DNA from: Azospirillum doebereinerae
GTDB taxonomy: Bacteria; Pseudomonadota; Alphaproteobacteria; Azospirillales; Azospirillaceae
DNA length: 64,000 nucleotides
NCBI RefSeq assembly: GCF_003989665.1
Contig: NZ_RZIJ01000022.1
Span: 43,626-107,625, forward strand
Direction: 5' to 3'
Shown here: piece after piece, positions 9,379-17,772 of the stretch
Numbering within the stretch: the stretch's first letter is position 1
Layout of the letters: every line of letters begins with the position of its first letter
Notes under the pieces: generated by a model
Database searches by the model: none
Told to the model about the DNA's origin: nothing
Seen by the model: the letters and a program-made list of their open reading frames with translations, nothing else
Translations under genes and position numbers: made by a program

Positions 9379-11016
9379 TTACTTTTTGGAGTCATCCCGG
9401 CTGCGGATGGTGTGGCGCAGCTCTTCCAGGACCCGCCGCAGCTCGCCCGGATGCAGCGGCTTGTGCAGGAAGGCGCAGCCGCGCCGCTGGCCCTCCAGCA
9501 GGGCGTCGGGCGCCGTCTCGCCGGTCAGCACCACCGCCGGGATCGTCGTCCGGAACAGCTTGCGCACCCGGTCGATCACGTCGAAGCCCGACACCTTGCC
9601 CGGAAGCCGCAGGTCGGTCAGGATCACGTCCGGCGGCCCGTCCAGCCCGTCGACCGCGACGAAGACCTCGCGCATGTCGGCGGCCGACACGAAGTCGCAG
9701 CCCCAGGATTCCAGCGTCAGCAGCAGGCCGGACAGCACCATGCTGTCGTCGTCCACCACCAGCAGCTTCATGCCGTCCAGCGGGATCTCGTCGGCCTCCG
9801 CGCCGGAGAAACCGGGCGACTCGGAATCGGCGACCACCGACTCCGGTTCCACCCGCTCCACCGTCACGGCGAAGACCGAGCCGCGCCCGGCCCGCGACTG
9901 CACCTCGACCGGCGCGTGCAGCAGCACCGACAGCCGGCGGACGATGGCCAGCCCGAGGCCGAGGCCCCGCGTCGGATCGCGGCTGGGGTTGGTCAGCTGG
10001 TGGAACTCGTCGAAGATCACGTCCTGCTTGTCGGGCGGGATGCCGAAGCCGGTGTCCCACACCTCGATCCGCCAGCGCCCGTTGCGCTGGCGGGCGCTCA
10101 ACAGGATGCCGCCCTGCTGGGTGTAGCGGATGGCGTTGGCCAGCAGGTTCCGCACGATGCGGCCCAGCAGGACCGGGTCGCTGCGGGTCGTCGCCTTGGG
10201 AACGCGGACGCGCAGCCGCAGGCCCTTCTCCTCCGCCTGCGGGCGGAACTCCTCGGCCAGCGAGTTCAGCAGCGCGTCGAGCGCCACCGTCTGGACGTCG
10301 GCCTCGACCGTGCCGGCGTCCAGCGTCGAGATGTCGAGCAGCGCGTTCAGCAGCCGCTCGCCCGCCGTCATGGCGTTGCCCAGCATGCCGGTCGTGCGCA
10401 TCGCCCGCGCGTTGCCCTCCACCTGCGTGTTCAGCGCGTCGAGGAACAGGCGCATCGCCTGGAAGGGCTGGCGCAGGTCGTGGCTGGCCGAGGCCAGGAA
10501 GCGCGAGCGCGCCGCCGTGGCGCGCTCCACCTCGGCCCGCATGGTCGCGGTCCTCTGTTCGATGGCGTCGTCCAGCGTCGCCGTCGCCAGCGCCCCGATC
10601 ACCGCGCCGTCCACCGTCAGCGGCACCGCGCGCAGGCTCATGGCCGCCATCGGGGCGAGCCGCAGGGTGGCGAACGCGGGCCGTCCCTCCCCGTTGTCGT
10701 AGAGGGGACGCAGCGCCTGCGCCAGCCCGGCCCAGCCGCCCGGAAACAGGGCCGGACCGGTTTCGTCCCGCGCCGCCGCGCGCGGCTTTCCCAACAGCGA
10801 GGCCAGCGCCTCGTTGCAACGCAACGCCGCCATGTCCGGCGCCCCGACGATCAGCAAGGAGGGGATCGGACTCGACGCGCACAGCCGCCGGGCGTTGTCG
10901 AGGCAATCCCGATAACGCTGGTCGGTCGTGGGGATGGGTGTTTCCGAAGAACGGAGCATCGCGTCACAATCTCTTGAGATCAGTGTCTCGGGATATGGCT
11001 GCAAACAGACCGCCAT
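9379..11016 (-). CDS. Hybrid histidine kinase with C-terminal receiver
   Basis: 545-residue soluble hybrid kinase. An N-terminal PAS-like region (about 35-170) precedes a coiled coil, a HisKA domain of the SHDLRQPF subtype, HATPase_c with NLLANAIRYT, DTGFGIP and GLGLGLAIVRR boxes, and a receiver (about 415-535) with VVDDD and LTDLRLPG motifs and the KPLHP lysine. It lies at the 3' end of the Wsp-like chemosensory operon, same strand, 95 bases after the double-receiver regulator. Rhodospirillum centenum has a hybrid kinase next to its che3 cluster that controls cyst formation, so a similar link is possible. Start may instead be ATG 10959. Confidence 0.85.
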   Translation of the reverse strand: MAVCLQPYPETLISRDCDAMLRSSETPIPTTDQRYRDCLDNARRLCASSPIPSLLIVGAPDMAALRCNEALASLLGKPRAAARDETGPALFPGGWAGLAQALRPLYDNGEGRPAFATLRLAPMAAMSLRAVPLTVDGAVIGALATATLDDAIEQRTATMRAEVERATAARSRFLASASHDLRQPFQAMRLFLDALNTQVEGNARAMRTTGMLGNAMTAGERLLNALLDISTLDAGTVEADVQTVALDALLNSLAEEFRPQAEEKGLRLRVRVPKATTRSDPVLLGRIVRNLLANAIRYTQQGGILLSARQRNGRWRIEVWDTGFGIPPDKQDVIFDEFHQLTNPSRDPTRGLGLGLAIVRRLSVLLHAPVEVQSRAGRGSVFAVTVERVEPESVVADSESPGFSGAEADEIPLDGMKLLVVDDDSMVLSGLLLTLESWGCDFVSAADMREVFVAVDGLDGPPDVILTDLRLPGKVSGFDVIDRVRKLFRTTIPAVVLTGETAPDALLEGQRRGCAFLHKPLHPGELRRVLEELRHTIRSRDDSKK

Positions 11017-11111
11017 GATGGGACCTTATCCGTCTTCGGAACATTCCAAAAGTCGACGGATAATAATAAGTCCTGATCACGCGCGAAATCGCACGTTGGG
11101 GCTATCTCCTC

Positions 11112-11879
11112 CTATGCGGAAGGTGCGGGTTTCGGAAGTCGCAGAAGATGATCCTCGACGAAGTATTTCCGCCGCAGCAGGGCCATCAGGCGCACTTTCA
11201 GCACGTCCATCGTCTGCGCCTTGCCGACGAAATCGTCGGCCCCGGCGTTCAGGCTGATGGCGAGCTGCTCCTCGTCGTCCTGGCTGGTCAGGATGACGAT
11301 CTGGAAGAACAGCCCGCGCCGGCGGCGGAAGCGGTCGAAGCGCTGGCACAGCTGGGTGCCGCTGGTCCCCGGCATGACGAGGTCGAGGATCACGCAGTCC
11401 AGCCCCCCGCCCGACAGGGCGGCGACCGCCTCGTCGGCGTTGCGGGCGGCGGTGACCTGGCTGCCCTCCAGCTCCAGCTCGGAGCGCAGGAACTCGCGGT
11501 AGGTGGCGCTGTCGTCCACGATCAGGATGCGCGCGCGGCGGAAGATGTCGGCGGTGGTCGGTGCGGCGTTTCGCCGCTCCAGGAAGCCGACCGCCTCCTC
11601 CACCACCGCCTGCGGGTCGGACAGGTCGCGCTGCCCCTCCCCGCGCCCCAGCACGATGATCGCGGCGGGGCCGCGCGCGTGCAGTTCGGCCAGACCGGCG
11701 GCGCCCACCGTCTCGGCCTCCATGATCAGCAGATCCGGCGGCTGCCGCTCCATCTCGGCCAGGGCCGGGGCCAGGCCCTCGACGCTGGCGGTCTCGAACC
11801 CGCGCTCCTCCAGCAGCAGCTTCAGCAGCAGCCCCTGGGTCTGCGAGGCCATGACAACGAGGGTGCGAAGTCCGTTCAT
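11112..11879 (-). CDS. Double-receiver response regulator of the chemosensory operon
   Basis: 255-residue protein with two receiver-like domains and no output domain. The first (1-100) is degenerate: Glu54 stands where the phospho-acceptor Asp should be and the acidic pocket is missing. The second (about 116-240) is intact with VDDS, Asp166 in VILDLVMPG, a Thr in ILTS and Lys in VGKA. Its ATG overlaps the cheB stop as ATGA, so it is translationally coupled. In Wsp systems this slot holds WspR, a REC-GGDEF protein; here the output must go through protein contact or the neighbouring hybrid kinase. Confidence 0.85.
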   Translation of the reverse strand: MNGLRTLVVMASQTQGLLLKLLLEERGFETASVEGLAPALAEMERQPPDLLIMEAETVGAAGLAELHARGPAAIIVLGRGEGQRDLSDPQAVVEEAVGFLERRNAAPTTADIFRRARILIVDDSATYREFLRSELELEGSQVTAARNADEAVAALSGGGLDCVILDLVMPGTSGTQLCQRFDRFRRRRGLFFQIVILTSQDDEEQLAISLNAGADDFVGKAQTMDVLKVRLMALLRRKYFVEDHLLRLPKPAPSA

Positions 11880-12970
11880 GACATCATCTTATCGTCGGAG
11901 GTCAATTGCAGCAGGCGGGGGGCCACCTGATCGAGCGGCAGTTCCTCGACGGCGCCGCCGAGTTTCACCGCCGTGCCGGGCATGCTGTGGATGACGGCGG
12001 TCGAGGCGTGCTCGGCGATGGTGTAGGCGCCGGCCCGGCGCATGTCCACCAGCCCGCGCGCGCCGTCCTCCCCCATGCCGGTCAGCAGCACGCCGATGGC
12101 GGCGGAGCCGTAGGCGACGGCCATCGAGCGGAACAGCTCCTCGCCGGACGGGCGCTGGCCGCAGACCAGCCCGTCGCCGGTCAGGTGGACGACGCCGTTC
12201 ACGAGCGTCAGGTGCTGGTTGCCGGGGGCGACGTAGACATGGCCGGGGCGCGGGATGGCGCCGTGCTCGGCCAGCAGCACCGGCAGCGGGCTGACCGTGC
12301 CAAGCCAGGACGCGAAGCCCGCCATGAACGGCGCGCCCATGTGCTGGACCAGGAAGACCGGCAGCGGGAAATCGGTGGGAAGCTCCTTCAGCAGCTTGGA
12401 CAGCGCCGCCGGGCCGCCAGTGGAGGCCACCAGCCCCAGCGCGCGGAACCGCCGCCGCCGCCCCTCCAGGGCCGGATCGGGCGCGCCCGCCGCGACGGCC
12501 TCGGCGCCCTCGCCCCGGCCCGGCCGGAGGGCGGCCCGGGCGGTGGTGCGGTGGCGGATGACCTTGACCTGGCTCATGATGACGAGCTGGGTGCAGAGGT
12601 GGTGCGCGACCGTCTGGTAATCGGCCCGCGCGACGCTGCCCGGCTTCTCCACCACCGCCAGCGCCCCGGCCTGGAGCGCGCGCATGGGAATGTCGAGGTC
12701 GCGCACGTCGGACGCCACCACCACGATGGGAACCGGGTGCTGGCGCATGATGCGGCTGGTCACCTCGAAGCCGTCGATGCCCGGCAGCCGGATGTCGAGC
12801 GACACCACGTCGGGCGCCGCGCGCTCGATCATGCGCAAGGCCTGCTCGCCCGACGAGGCGACCCCGGCCACCTCCAGGCGCGGGTCGGCGCCGATGAGGT
12901 GGGCGAGGAGCTGCTGGATGACCGGCGAATCCTCGACCACCAGCACGCGGATGCGGCGCGGCGCGGTCAC
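11876..12970 (-). CDS. cheB: CheB-type protein-glutamate methylesterase
   Basis: 364-residue CheB (WspF position). The receiver has VVEDS, Asp59 in VSLDIRLPG and the VEKPG lysine region. The methylesterase domain shows the catalytic serine in VASTGGPAAL, the histidine in LVQHMG and the aspartate in LLTGMGEDGARG. It should demethylate or deamidate the operon's MCP to set adaptation. The start is a GTG at 12970 that overlaps the cheA stop as GTGA; no ATG is available. Overlap with the next gene is also four bases. Confidence 0.9.
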   Translation of the reverse strand: MTAPRRIRVLVVEDSPVIQQLLAHLIGADPRLEVAGVASSGEQALRMIERAAPDVVSLDIRLPGIDGFEVTSRIMRQHPVPIVVVASDVRDLDIPMRALQAGALAVVEKPGSVARADYQTVAHHLCTQLVIMSQVKVIRHRTTARAALRPGRGEGAEAVAAGAPDPALEGRRRRFRALGLVASTGGPAALSKLLKELPTDFPLPVFLVQHMGAPFMAGFASWLGTVSPLPVLLAEHGAIPRPGHVYVAPGNQHLTLVNGVVHLTGDGLVCGQRPSGEELFRSMAVAYGSAAIGVLLTGMGEDGARGLVDMRRAGAYTIAEHASTAVIHSMPGTAVKLGGAVEELPLDQVAPRLLQLTSDDKMMS

Positions 12971-15246
12971 AGCAGCCGCCGGATGCCGGCCAGAAGCTCG
13001 TTCTGGTCGAAACGGGTCTTGACGATGTAGGCGTCGGCGCCCAGCCGCAGGCCGCGCTCGCGGTCCTCGTCGCTGGAGCGCGAGGTGACCAGGATGACGG
13101 GTGTCTCCGCCAGCCGCTTGTCCGCCTTGACCGCCTGCAACAGGGCGAATCCATCCATGCGCGGCATTTCGACGTCGCTGATGATCAGGCCGACCTCCAT
13201 TCCCCCGGACAGGCGATCCAGGGCCTCGCGCCCGTCCACGCACAGCGTCACCCGATAACCATGGGCTTCGAGGATGCTCTTTTCCAGCGTGCGCGTGGTG
13301 ATGCTGTCGTCCACCACGAGAATGTGGGCGCGGGCCGGGGCCGCCTCCTCGGGCGGCCGGGCGGCGGCGGGCAGCGCGCTGCCCGGCAGCGGCATCAGGC
13401 CCGGCACGTTCAGCACCAGGCAGGGGCCGCCGTCGTCGAGCAGCACGGTGCCGAGGTAGCGCGCCGGGTCGAGCCCGGTCTCCTCCGCCGCCGTCACCAC
13501 CGCCTCGCGCGTCGTGACGAAGCGGTCCACCGCCAGCGCCAGCCGGCGGTCGGCCGAGCGCACCACCAGCAGCGACAGCCGCTTGGCCGCCGAGGGCAGG
13601 ACCGGCGCCTCCAGCCCCAGCAGCGCCGCCAGCGAGGTGACGGGGACGTCCTCCTCCTCCAGCCGGATCATCGGGGTGCCGACCCCGGCGAACAGCGTGT
13701 CCGACAGGGTGCGGCGCAGCCGGACCACGTCGGCCGACGGCAGCGCCAGGATCTGGTCCTGCACCCCGACGAAGACCAGACGCTGGCTCAGCAGGCTCAG
13801 CGGCACCTCGATGGTGACGGCGGTGCCGCCGCCCGGCCGCTCGGCGATGGCGAGGTTGCCCTGCAGCCGCTCCACCTCCGACCGCGCGATGGCGAGGCCC
13901 ATGCCGCGCCCGGCCAGCTCGGTGGTGCGGGTGGCGGTGGAGAAGCCGGGGTGGAACAGGAACTCGACCAGCCGTTCCAGCGGCGCGTCGGCCGCCTCCT
14001 CGGGCGGCAGCAGGTCGCGCTCGACCGCCCGGCGGGCGATGGCGGCGCGGTTCAGCCCGCGCCCGTCGTCCTCGATGCGCAGGCGCAGCCGGGCGCCGTC
14101 GACCGACGCCGCGATCAGGACGCGGGCGGCCGGGCGCTTGCCCAGCGCCATCCGCTCGGCCGGCGATTCGATGCCGTGGCTGATGGCGTTGCGGGCGATG
14201 TGCAGGATGGGGTCCTTCAGCCGTTGCAGGACGGCGCGGTCGGCCTCGACCTCCATCCCCCGGATGTCGACCTCGACCTCCTTGCCCTCGCTGCGGCTGA
14301 TGTCGCGGATCATGCGCCCCAGACCGCCGAGCTGATTCTCCGCCGGCAGCATGCGCAGCCGCCGCATGTCCTCCTGGAAGCCACCGCCCCAGCGCCGCAT
14401 CGACCACAGCAGCCGGTCGTGGCTGCGGTGCGCCCGGTCGAGCGCGCCGCCCAGGATGCGGAAGCGCTGCTCGAACGCCGCCGCCGGACCGGGACCGCGC
14501 GCGTCGCCCTGGTCGCCGGTCAGCACGGCGGCCTGGCTCAACTGGGCGCGCAGATGGCGCCACGAGCGCTCCAGCGCCCGCCATTCCTGGCGCATCAGGC
14601 GCAGCTCCTCGCCCAGGCCCGCCTGCGCCTCGATCTCCGGCAGCAGGGCCGAGGCGGTGTCGGACAGGCGCTCCAGCCCCTGCGCCGCGATGCGGACGAG
14701 GGTGGGCGAATCGAGGTCGCCCGCGCGCTCCTGCGCGCGTTCCGGCACGCCGCGTTCCGGGACACGCTCCGGGGGGCGTCCTGGCGGACGTTCCGGGAGA
14801 CGTTCGGGCGCGCGCTCCGGCTCGCGGACGGCGCGGCGGGGCGGCGGCGGGGGGGCGGCGATGGCGACGCGCTCCCCGGCGATGCGTTCGAGGTCGGTCG
14901 TCACCCCGGCGAGTTCGATCTCCGCCCCGCCCTGCGCCGACCACGCGACCACGTCCTCGATGGCGTCGAGCGCCCGCCGCACCACCGACATGGTGGCGGC
15001 GTCGAGCACCGCCTCGCCGCGCTGCACGGCGATGAAGGCTGCCTCCAGCCGGTGCGAGAGGCTTTCCACCTCCGGCAGGTCGACGGCGCGGGCGGCGCCC
15101 TTCAGGCTGTGGGCACGACGGTGGATCTCGACGAGATCGGGTGGCGCGCCGGTCGCCTCGACGTCGCGCAGGGCGGCGCGGATCGCCGTCAGGTGATCCT
15201 TGTGCTCCAGCTCGAAGGCGGCCAGCAGGCGTTGGCGGATGTCCAT
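12967..15246 (-). CDS. cheA: CheA-receiver hybrid histidine kinase (WspE-like)
   Basis: 759-residue chemosensory kinase. An Hpt domain carries phospho-acceptor His46 (RAHSLKGAAR). A Pro/Arg/Glu-rich linker (about 175-215) follows, then a dimerisation helix bundle, HATPase (HIARNAISHGIE, DDGRGLN, GRGMGLAI), a CheW-like domain, and a C-terminal receiver with VVDDS and Asp691 (ISDVEMPRMDG). The CheA-REC fusion is typical of the alternative-cellular-function class such as WspE. An in-frame extension to 15357 is translated palindromic repeat, so ATG 15246 is taken as the start. Coupled to cheB by GTGA. Confidence 0.9.
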   Translation of the reverse strand: MDIRQRLLAAFELEHKDHLTAIRAALRDVEATGAPPDLVEIHRRAHSLKGAARAVDLPEVESLSHRLEAAFIAVQRGEAVLDAATMSVVRRALDAIEDVVAWSAQGGAEIELAGVTTDLERIAGERVAIAAPPPPPRRAVREPERAPERLPERPPGRPPERVPERGVPERAQERAGDLDSPTLVRIAAQGLERLSDTASALLPEIEAQAGLGEELRLMRQEWRALERSWRHLRAQLSQAAVLTGDQGDARGPGPAAAFEQRFRILGGALDRAHRSHDRLLWSMRRWGGGFQEDMRRLRMLPAENQLGGLGRMIRDISRSEGKEVEVDIRGMEVEADRAVLQRLKDPILHIARNAISHGIESPAERMALGKRPAARVLIAASVDGARLRLRIEDDGRGLNRAAIARRAVERDLLPPEEAADAPLERLVEFLFHPGFSTATRTTELAGRGMGLAIARSEVERLQGNLAIAERPGGGTAVTIEVPLSLLSQRLVFVGVQDQILALPSADVVRLRRTLSDTLFAGVGTPMIRLEEEDVPVTSLAALLGLEAPVLPSAAKRLSLLVVRSADRRLALAVDRFVTTREAVVTAAEETGLDPARYLGTVLLDDGGPCLVLNVPGLMPLPGSALPAAARPPEEAAPARAHILVVDDSITTRTLEKSILEAHGYRVTLCVDGREALDRLSGGMEVGLIISDVEMPRMDGFALLQAVKADKRLAETPVILVTSRSSDEDRERGLRLGADAYIVKTRFDQNELLAGIRRLL

Positions 15247-15282
15247 CAGCAGTCCATCACAGGCGGTAAGCACGCAGCCTGT

Positions 15283-15432
15283 AGCCCCTCTCCCCTTGCG
15301 GGAGAGGGGTTGGGGTGAGGGGTCGCAAATCTCGTCTTTTCCGACTCCGGCGAACACCCCTCATCCCAACCCGCGAATCCATCGAACGCCTCTGGCGTCC
15401 TCCGGAATTCGCCCCGCAAGGGGAGAAGGGCT
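15283..15432. repeat. GC-rich palindromic intergenic repeat, copy B
   Basis: Located inside the 220-base gap between the MCP stop and cheA start, the only large gap within the chemosensory operon. Outer arms read AGCCCCTCTCCCCTTGCGGG and its complement; the inner left segment AGAGGGGTTGGGGTGAGGGG is shared with copy C. The right half contains an extra inserted hairpin relative to copy C. As a hairpin within an operon it may alter message stability or the MCP:CheA ratio (inference). Confidence 0.8.
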
Positions 15433-15466
15433 CTCTCGGGAAGCCGGTCCAATCCGTCCATCCCCG

Positions 15467-17155
15467 TCACACCCGGTAGTTCCGCACGGCCTCGACCAGC
15501 CCCTGGCCGAGGTTGTTCAGGTTGGCCGCCGCGCCTTCGAGCTGCCGGGTGCCGGCCGCCGTCTGGCTGCTCGCCTCGCGGATGTTCTGCAGCGCCTGGA
15601 TCACCTGCTCCAGGCCGATCTGCTGCTGGTTGGTGCCGGCGACGATCTGCTGGAAGGCCAGCACGCTCTCCTGGATGTTCTCCGCCATCGTGCGGATGGT
15701 CGACTGGGTGCTGTCGGTCTGGCGCTTGCCAGCGGCGACGCGCTTGACCGCCTCCTCCGTCAGCATCACCGAGGCGTTGATGCCGTGCTGGATCTCGCTG
15801 AGGTTGGAGCGGACCTGGGCGGTCGCCTCCTTCGACTGGTCGGCGAGGCTCTTGATCTCGCCGGCCACGATGGAGAAGGTCCGGCCGTGCTCGCCGGCCG
15901 CCGCCGCCTCGATGGCGGCGTTCAGCGCCAGCAGGTGGCAGCGCTCGGCGATGTCGTTCACCGTCACGATGATCTCGCCGATGGCCTGGGTGCGCTCGGA
16001 CAGCATGACGATGTTCTCGGCCACCGCCTCCGCCTGCTCGCGGATGGCGTCCATCGCCTGGATGGTGTCGTCGACCGCCTTCAGCCCCGAATGGCTGGAG
16101 ACCGCCACCGACTGCGCGCCATGCGCCACGTCCTGGGCGCGGCGGTTGATCTGCGCGCCGGATTCCGTGATCTCCGACAGGGTCGCCGTGGTCTGCTCCA
16201 CCGCCGCCAGCTGCTCCGACACGCTGGCCGACTGCTGCTGGGTCGAGGCGCGGATCTGGGCGGTGGCGGCGTGGACGCTCTCGGCGGTCTGGCGGGTGGT
16301 GCCGGCCATCGACTTCAGCCGCCCGGCCATCTCGTTCAGATGCTCGCCGAGGATGGCCAGCTCGTCGCGCCCGGCGATGGTCACCGAATTGGTCAGGTCG
16401 CCATGCCCGACCTTGGTGACGAAGTCGATCGCCTTGCCGAGCCGCTTGGTGATCGAGCCGCCGATCAGGTAGGCGACCAGCACCGCGATCAGGAACACCG
16501 ACACCAGCGCGATGACCGACGCCTGGACGGCCGCGTTGTAGATGCTGCGGATCTCCTCGCGACCGGCCTCGGTCAGCCGGTCGATGACCGCCTGCGACTG
16601 CTCGATCCGGGCCTCCATGTTCTTGCGCAGCTCCTCCACCCGCGCGCGGTGCTGGAGCGCCTCGGTCACCTGGTTGCGTTCCAGCAGGCCGTAGATGAGG
16701 CGCGCCTCGTCGCCGACCATGGCGATGGCGCGCCCCATCTCGTTGGCGGCGCTGTCCAGCTCGACCCAGCGGCGGCGGCGGCTGTCGATGGAGGAAATGG
16801 TGGAGCGCTCGGCCACCATCGCCTTCAGCTTGCCCAGCGTGTCGCGCAGCCGGGCGCCGATCTCCTCGTAGCGCTGGCGCTGCGGCACCATCAGCGCCGG
16901 GATGTCGGCGGCCCGCCCCTCGGCGTTGGCGATGGCGACGGCGTTCAGCGCCGTCTCGCGGATGCTGCGCAGCTCGGCCTGGAGGGTGCCGATGGTGGTC
17001 ACCTGCTCGGCGGCGTCGGTGTCGTAGCTCGACACCGCCATGATGACGCCCAGCGCGTCGGAGAAGCGGGCCATCTGGAACAGCGCCAGCATGGCCGACA
17101 GCACACAGATCAAGCCGAAGCCCAGGACCAGCTTGTGCGCGACTTTCAAGTTCAT
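15467..17155 (-). CDS. Methyl-accepting chemotaxis protein with 4-helix sensor (WspA position)
   Basis: 562-residue membrane receptor. TM1 at about 8-28, a helical periplasmic sensor with 4HB_MCP character, TM2 at about 212-233, HAMP, then the MCP signalling hairpin. The hairpin tip (about 398-420) reads IAERCHLLALNAAIEA, so the usual QTN of the CheA/CheW contact is RCH, and GEHGRTF replaces the usual GERGRGF. Candidate methylation segments flank it. No C-terminal CheR-docking pentapeptide is visible. It lies between the second cheW gene and cheA, so the operon is self-contained. Ligand unknown. Confidence 0.87.
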   Translation of the reverse strand: MNLKVAHKLVLGFGLICVLSAMLALFQMARFSDALGVIMAVSSYDTDAAEQVTTIGTLQAELRSIRETALNAVAIANAEGRAADIPALMVPQRQRYEEIGARLRDTLGKLKAMVAERSTISSIDSRRRRWVELDSAANEMGRAIAMVGDEARLIYGLLERNQVTEALQHRARVEELRKNMEARIEQSQAVIDRLTEAGREEIRSIYNAAVQASVIALVSVFLIAVLVAYLIGGSITKRLGKAIDFVTKVGHGDLTNSVTIAGRDELAILGEHLNEMAGRLKSMAGTTRQTAESVHAATAQIRASTQQQSASVSEQLAAVEQTTATLSEITESGAQINRRAQDVAHGAQSVAVSSHSGLKAVDDTIQAMDAIREQAEAVAENIVMLSERTQAIGEIIVTVNDIAERCHLLALNAAIEAAAAGEHGRTFSIVAGEIKSLADQSKEATAQVRSNLSEIQHGINASVMLTEEAVKRVAAGKRQTDSTQSTIRTMAENIQESVLAFQQIVAGTNQQQIGLEQVIQALQNIREASSQTAAGTRQLEGAAANLNNLGQGLVEAVRNYRV

Positions 17156-17169
17156 TCCACTCTCCGGCC

Positions 17170-17772
17170 CTAGGCCTTCACGAAGTCGAGAAGCGCCGTC
17201 ATGTCGAGGATCGCCGTGCGGTCCCCGGTGATGGTCTTGATGAAGGCCCCGGCTTCCGGCGGGGCCTCCTGGCGGGGCGGGTCGATGTCGGCCGCCCGTT
17301 CCACACTCCCCACCCGCAGGGCGGCCGGACGCCCGGCGCCGGTGCGCAGGATGACGGCGTAGCCGCCGTCCTCGCCCTCCTGCGGCAGGGGCAGCGAGGC
17401 CGCGCCGCACAGCCGGTCGACGTCGAACAGCCGCATCACCTTGCCGCCCACCGCGATGACGCCCAGCATGGCCGGCGAGACCCCCGGCACGCGGGCCAGG
17501 CGCGGCAACGGCACGATGTGGGTCAGATGGCGCAGCTCCAGCCCGTAGAGCGTCGCCGCCCCGCGCGCCAGCAGCAGGGGCACCAGCGGGCGGGCCTGGC
17601 CCGCCGTGTCCGGGCGCTCCGCCAGCTCCTCGGCGCGGCGGTGCAGGATGGCGTCGGCCCAGGGGCCGCGTCCGGAAAAGGCCTCGTCCATCGCGGTGCT
17701 CTGCCGCGCCACCCGGTCGCGCACCACGTCCCAGTCGACGTCCACGCGCGGCTTCGCGATGCGGTCCCCCAT
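17170..17772 (-). CDS. CheW-like coupling protein with N-terminal extension (WspD-like)
   Basis: 200-residue CheW-domain protein with an extra N-terminal region of about 60 residues (DWDVVRDRVARQ, then AILHRRAEELA), as in WspD. The CheW core spans about 65-200 (VPLLLARGAATLYGLELRHL; VIAVGGKVMRLFDVDRL). It should link the MCP to CheA-REC. A GGAGG box lies four bases before ATG 17772, which overlaps the cheR stop by one base; a GTG at 17775 would give one extra residue. Second of two coupling proteins in the operon. Confidence 0.85.
   Translation of the reverse strand: MGDRIAKPRVDVDWDVVRDRVARQSTAMDEAFSGRGPWADAILHRRAEELAERPDTAGQARPLVPLLLARGAATLYGLELRHLTHIVPLPRLARVPGVSPAMLGVIAVGGKVMRLFDVDRLCGAASLPLPQEGEDGGYAVILRTGAGRPAALRVGSVERAADIDPPRQEAPPEAGAFIKTITGDRTAILDMTALLDFVKA

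Noticed and set aside
15247..15357. N-terminal extension of CheA
   Set aside because: The extra 37 residues are translated palindromic repeat B; ATG 15246 starts directly at the Hpt domain.
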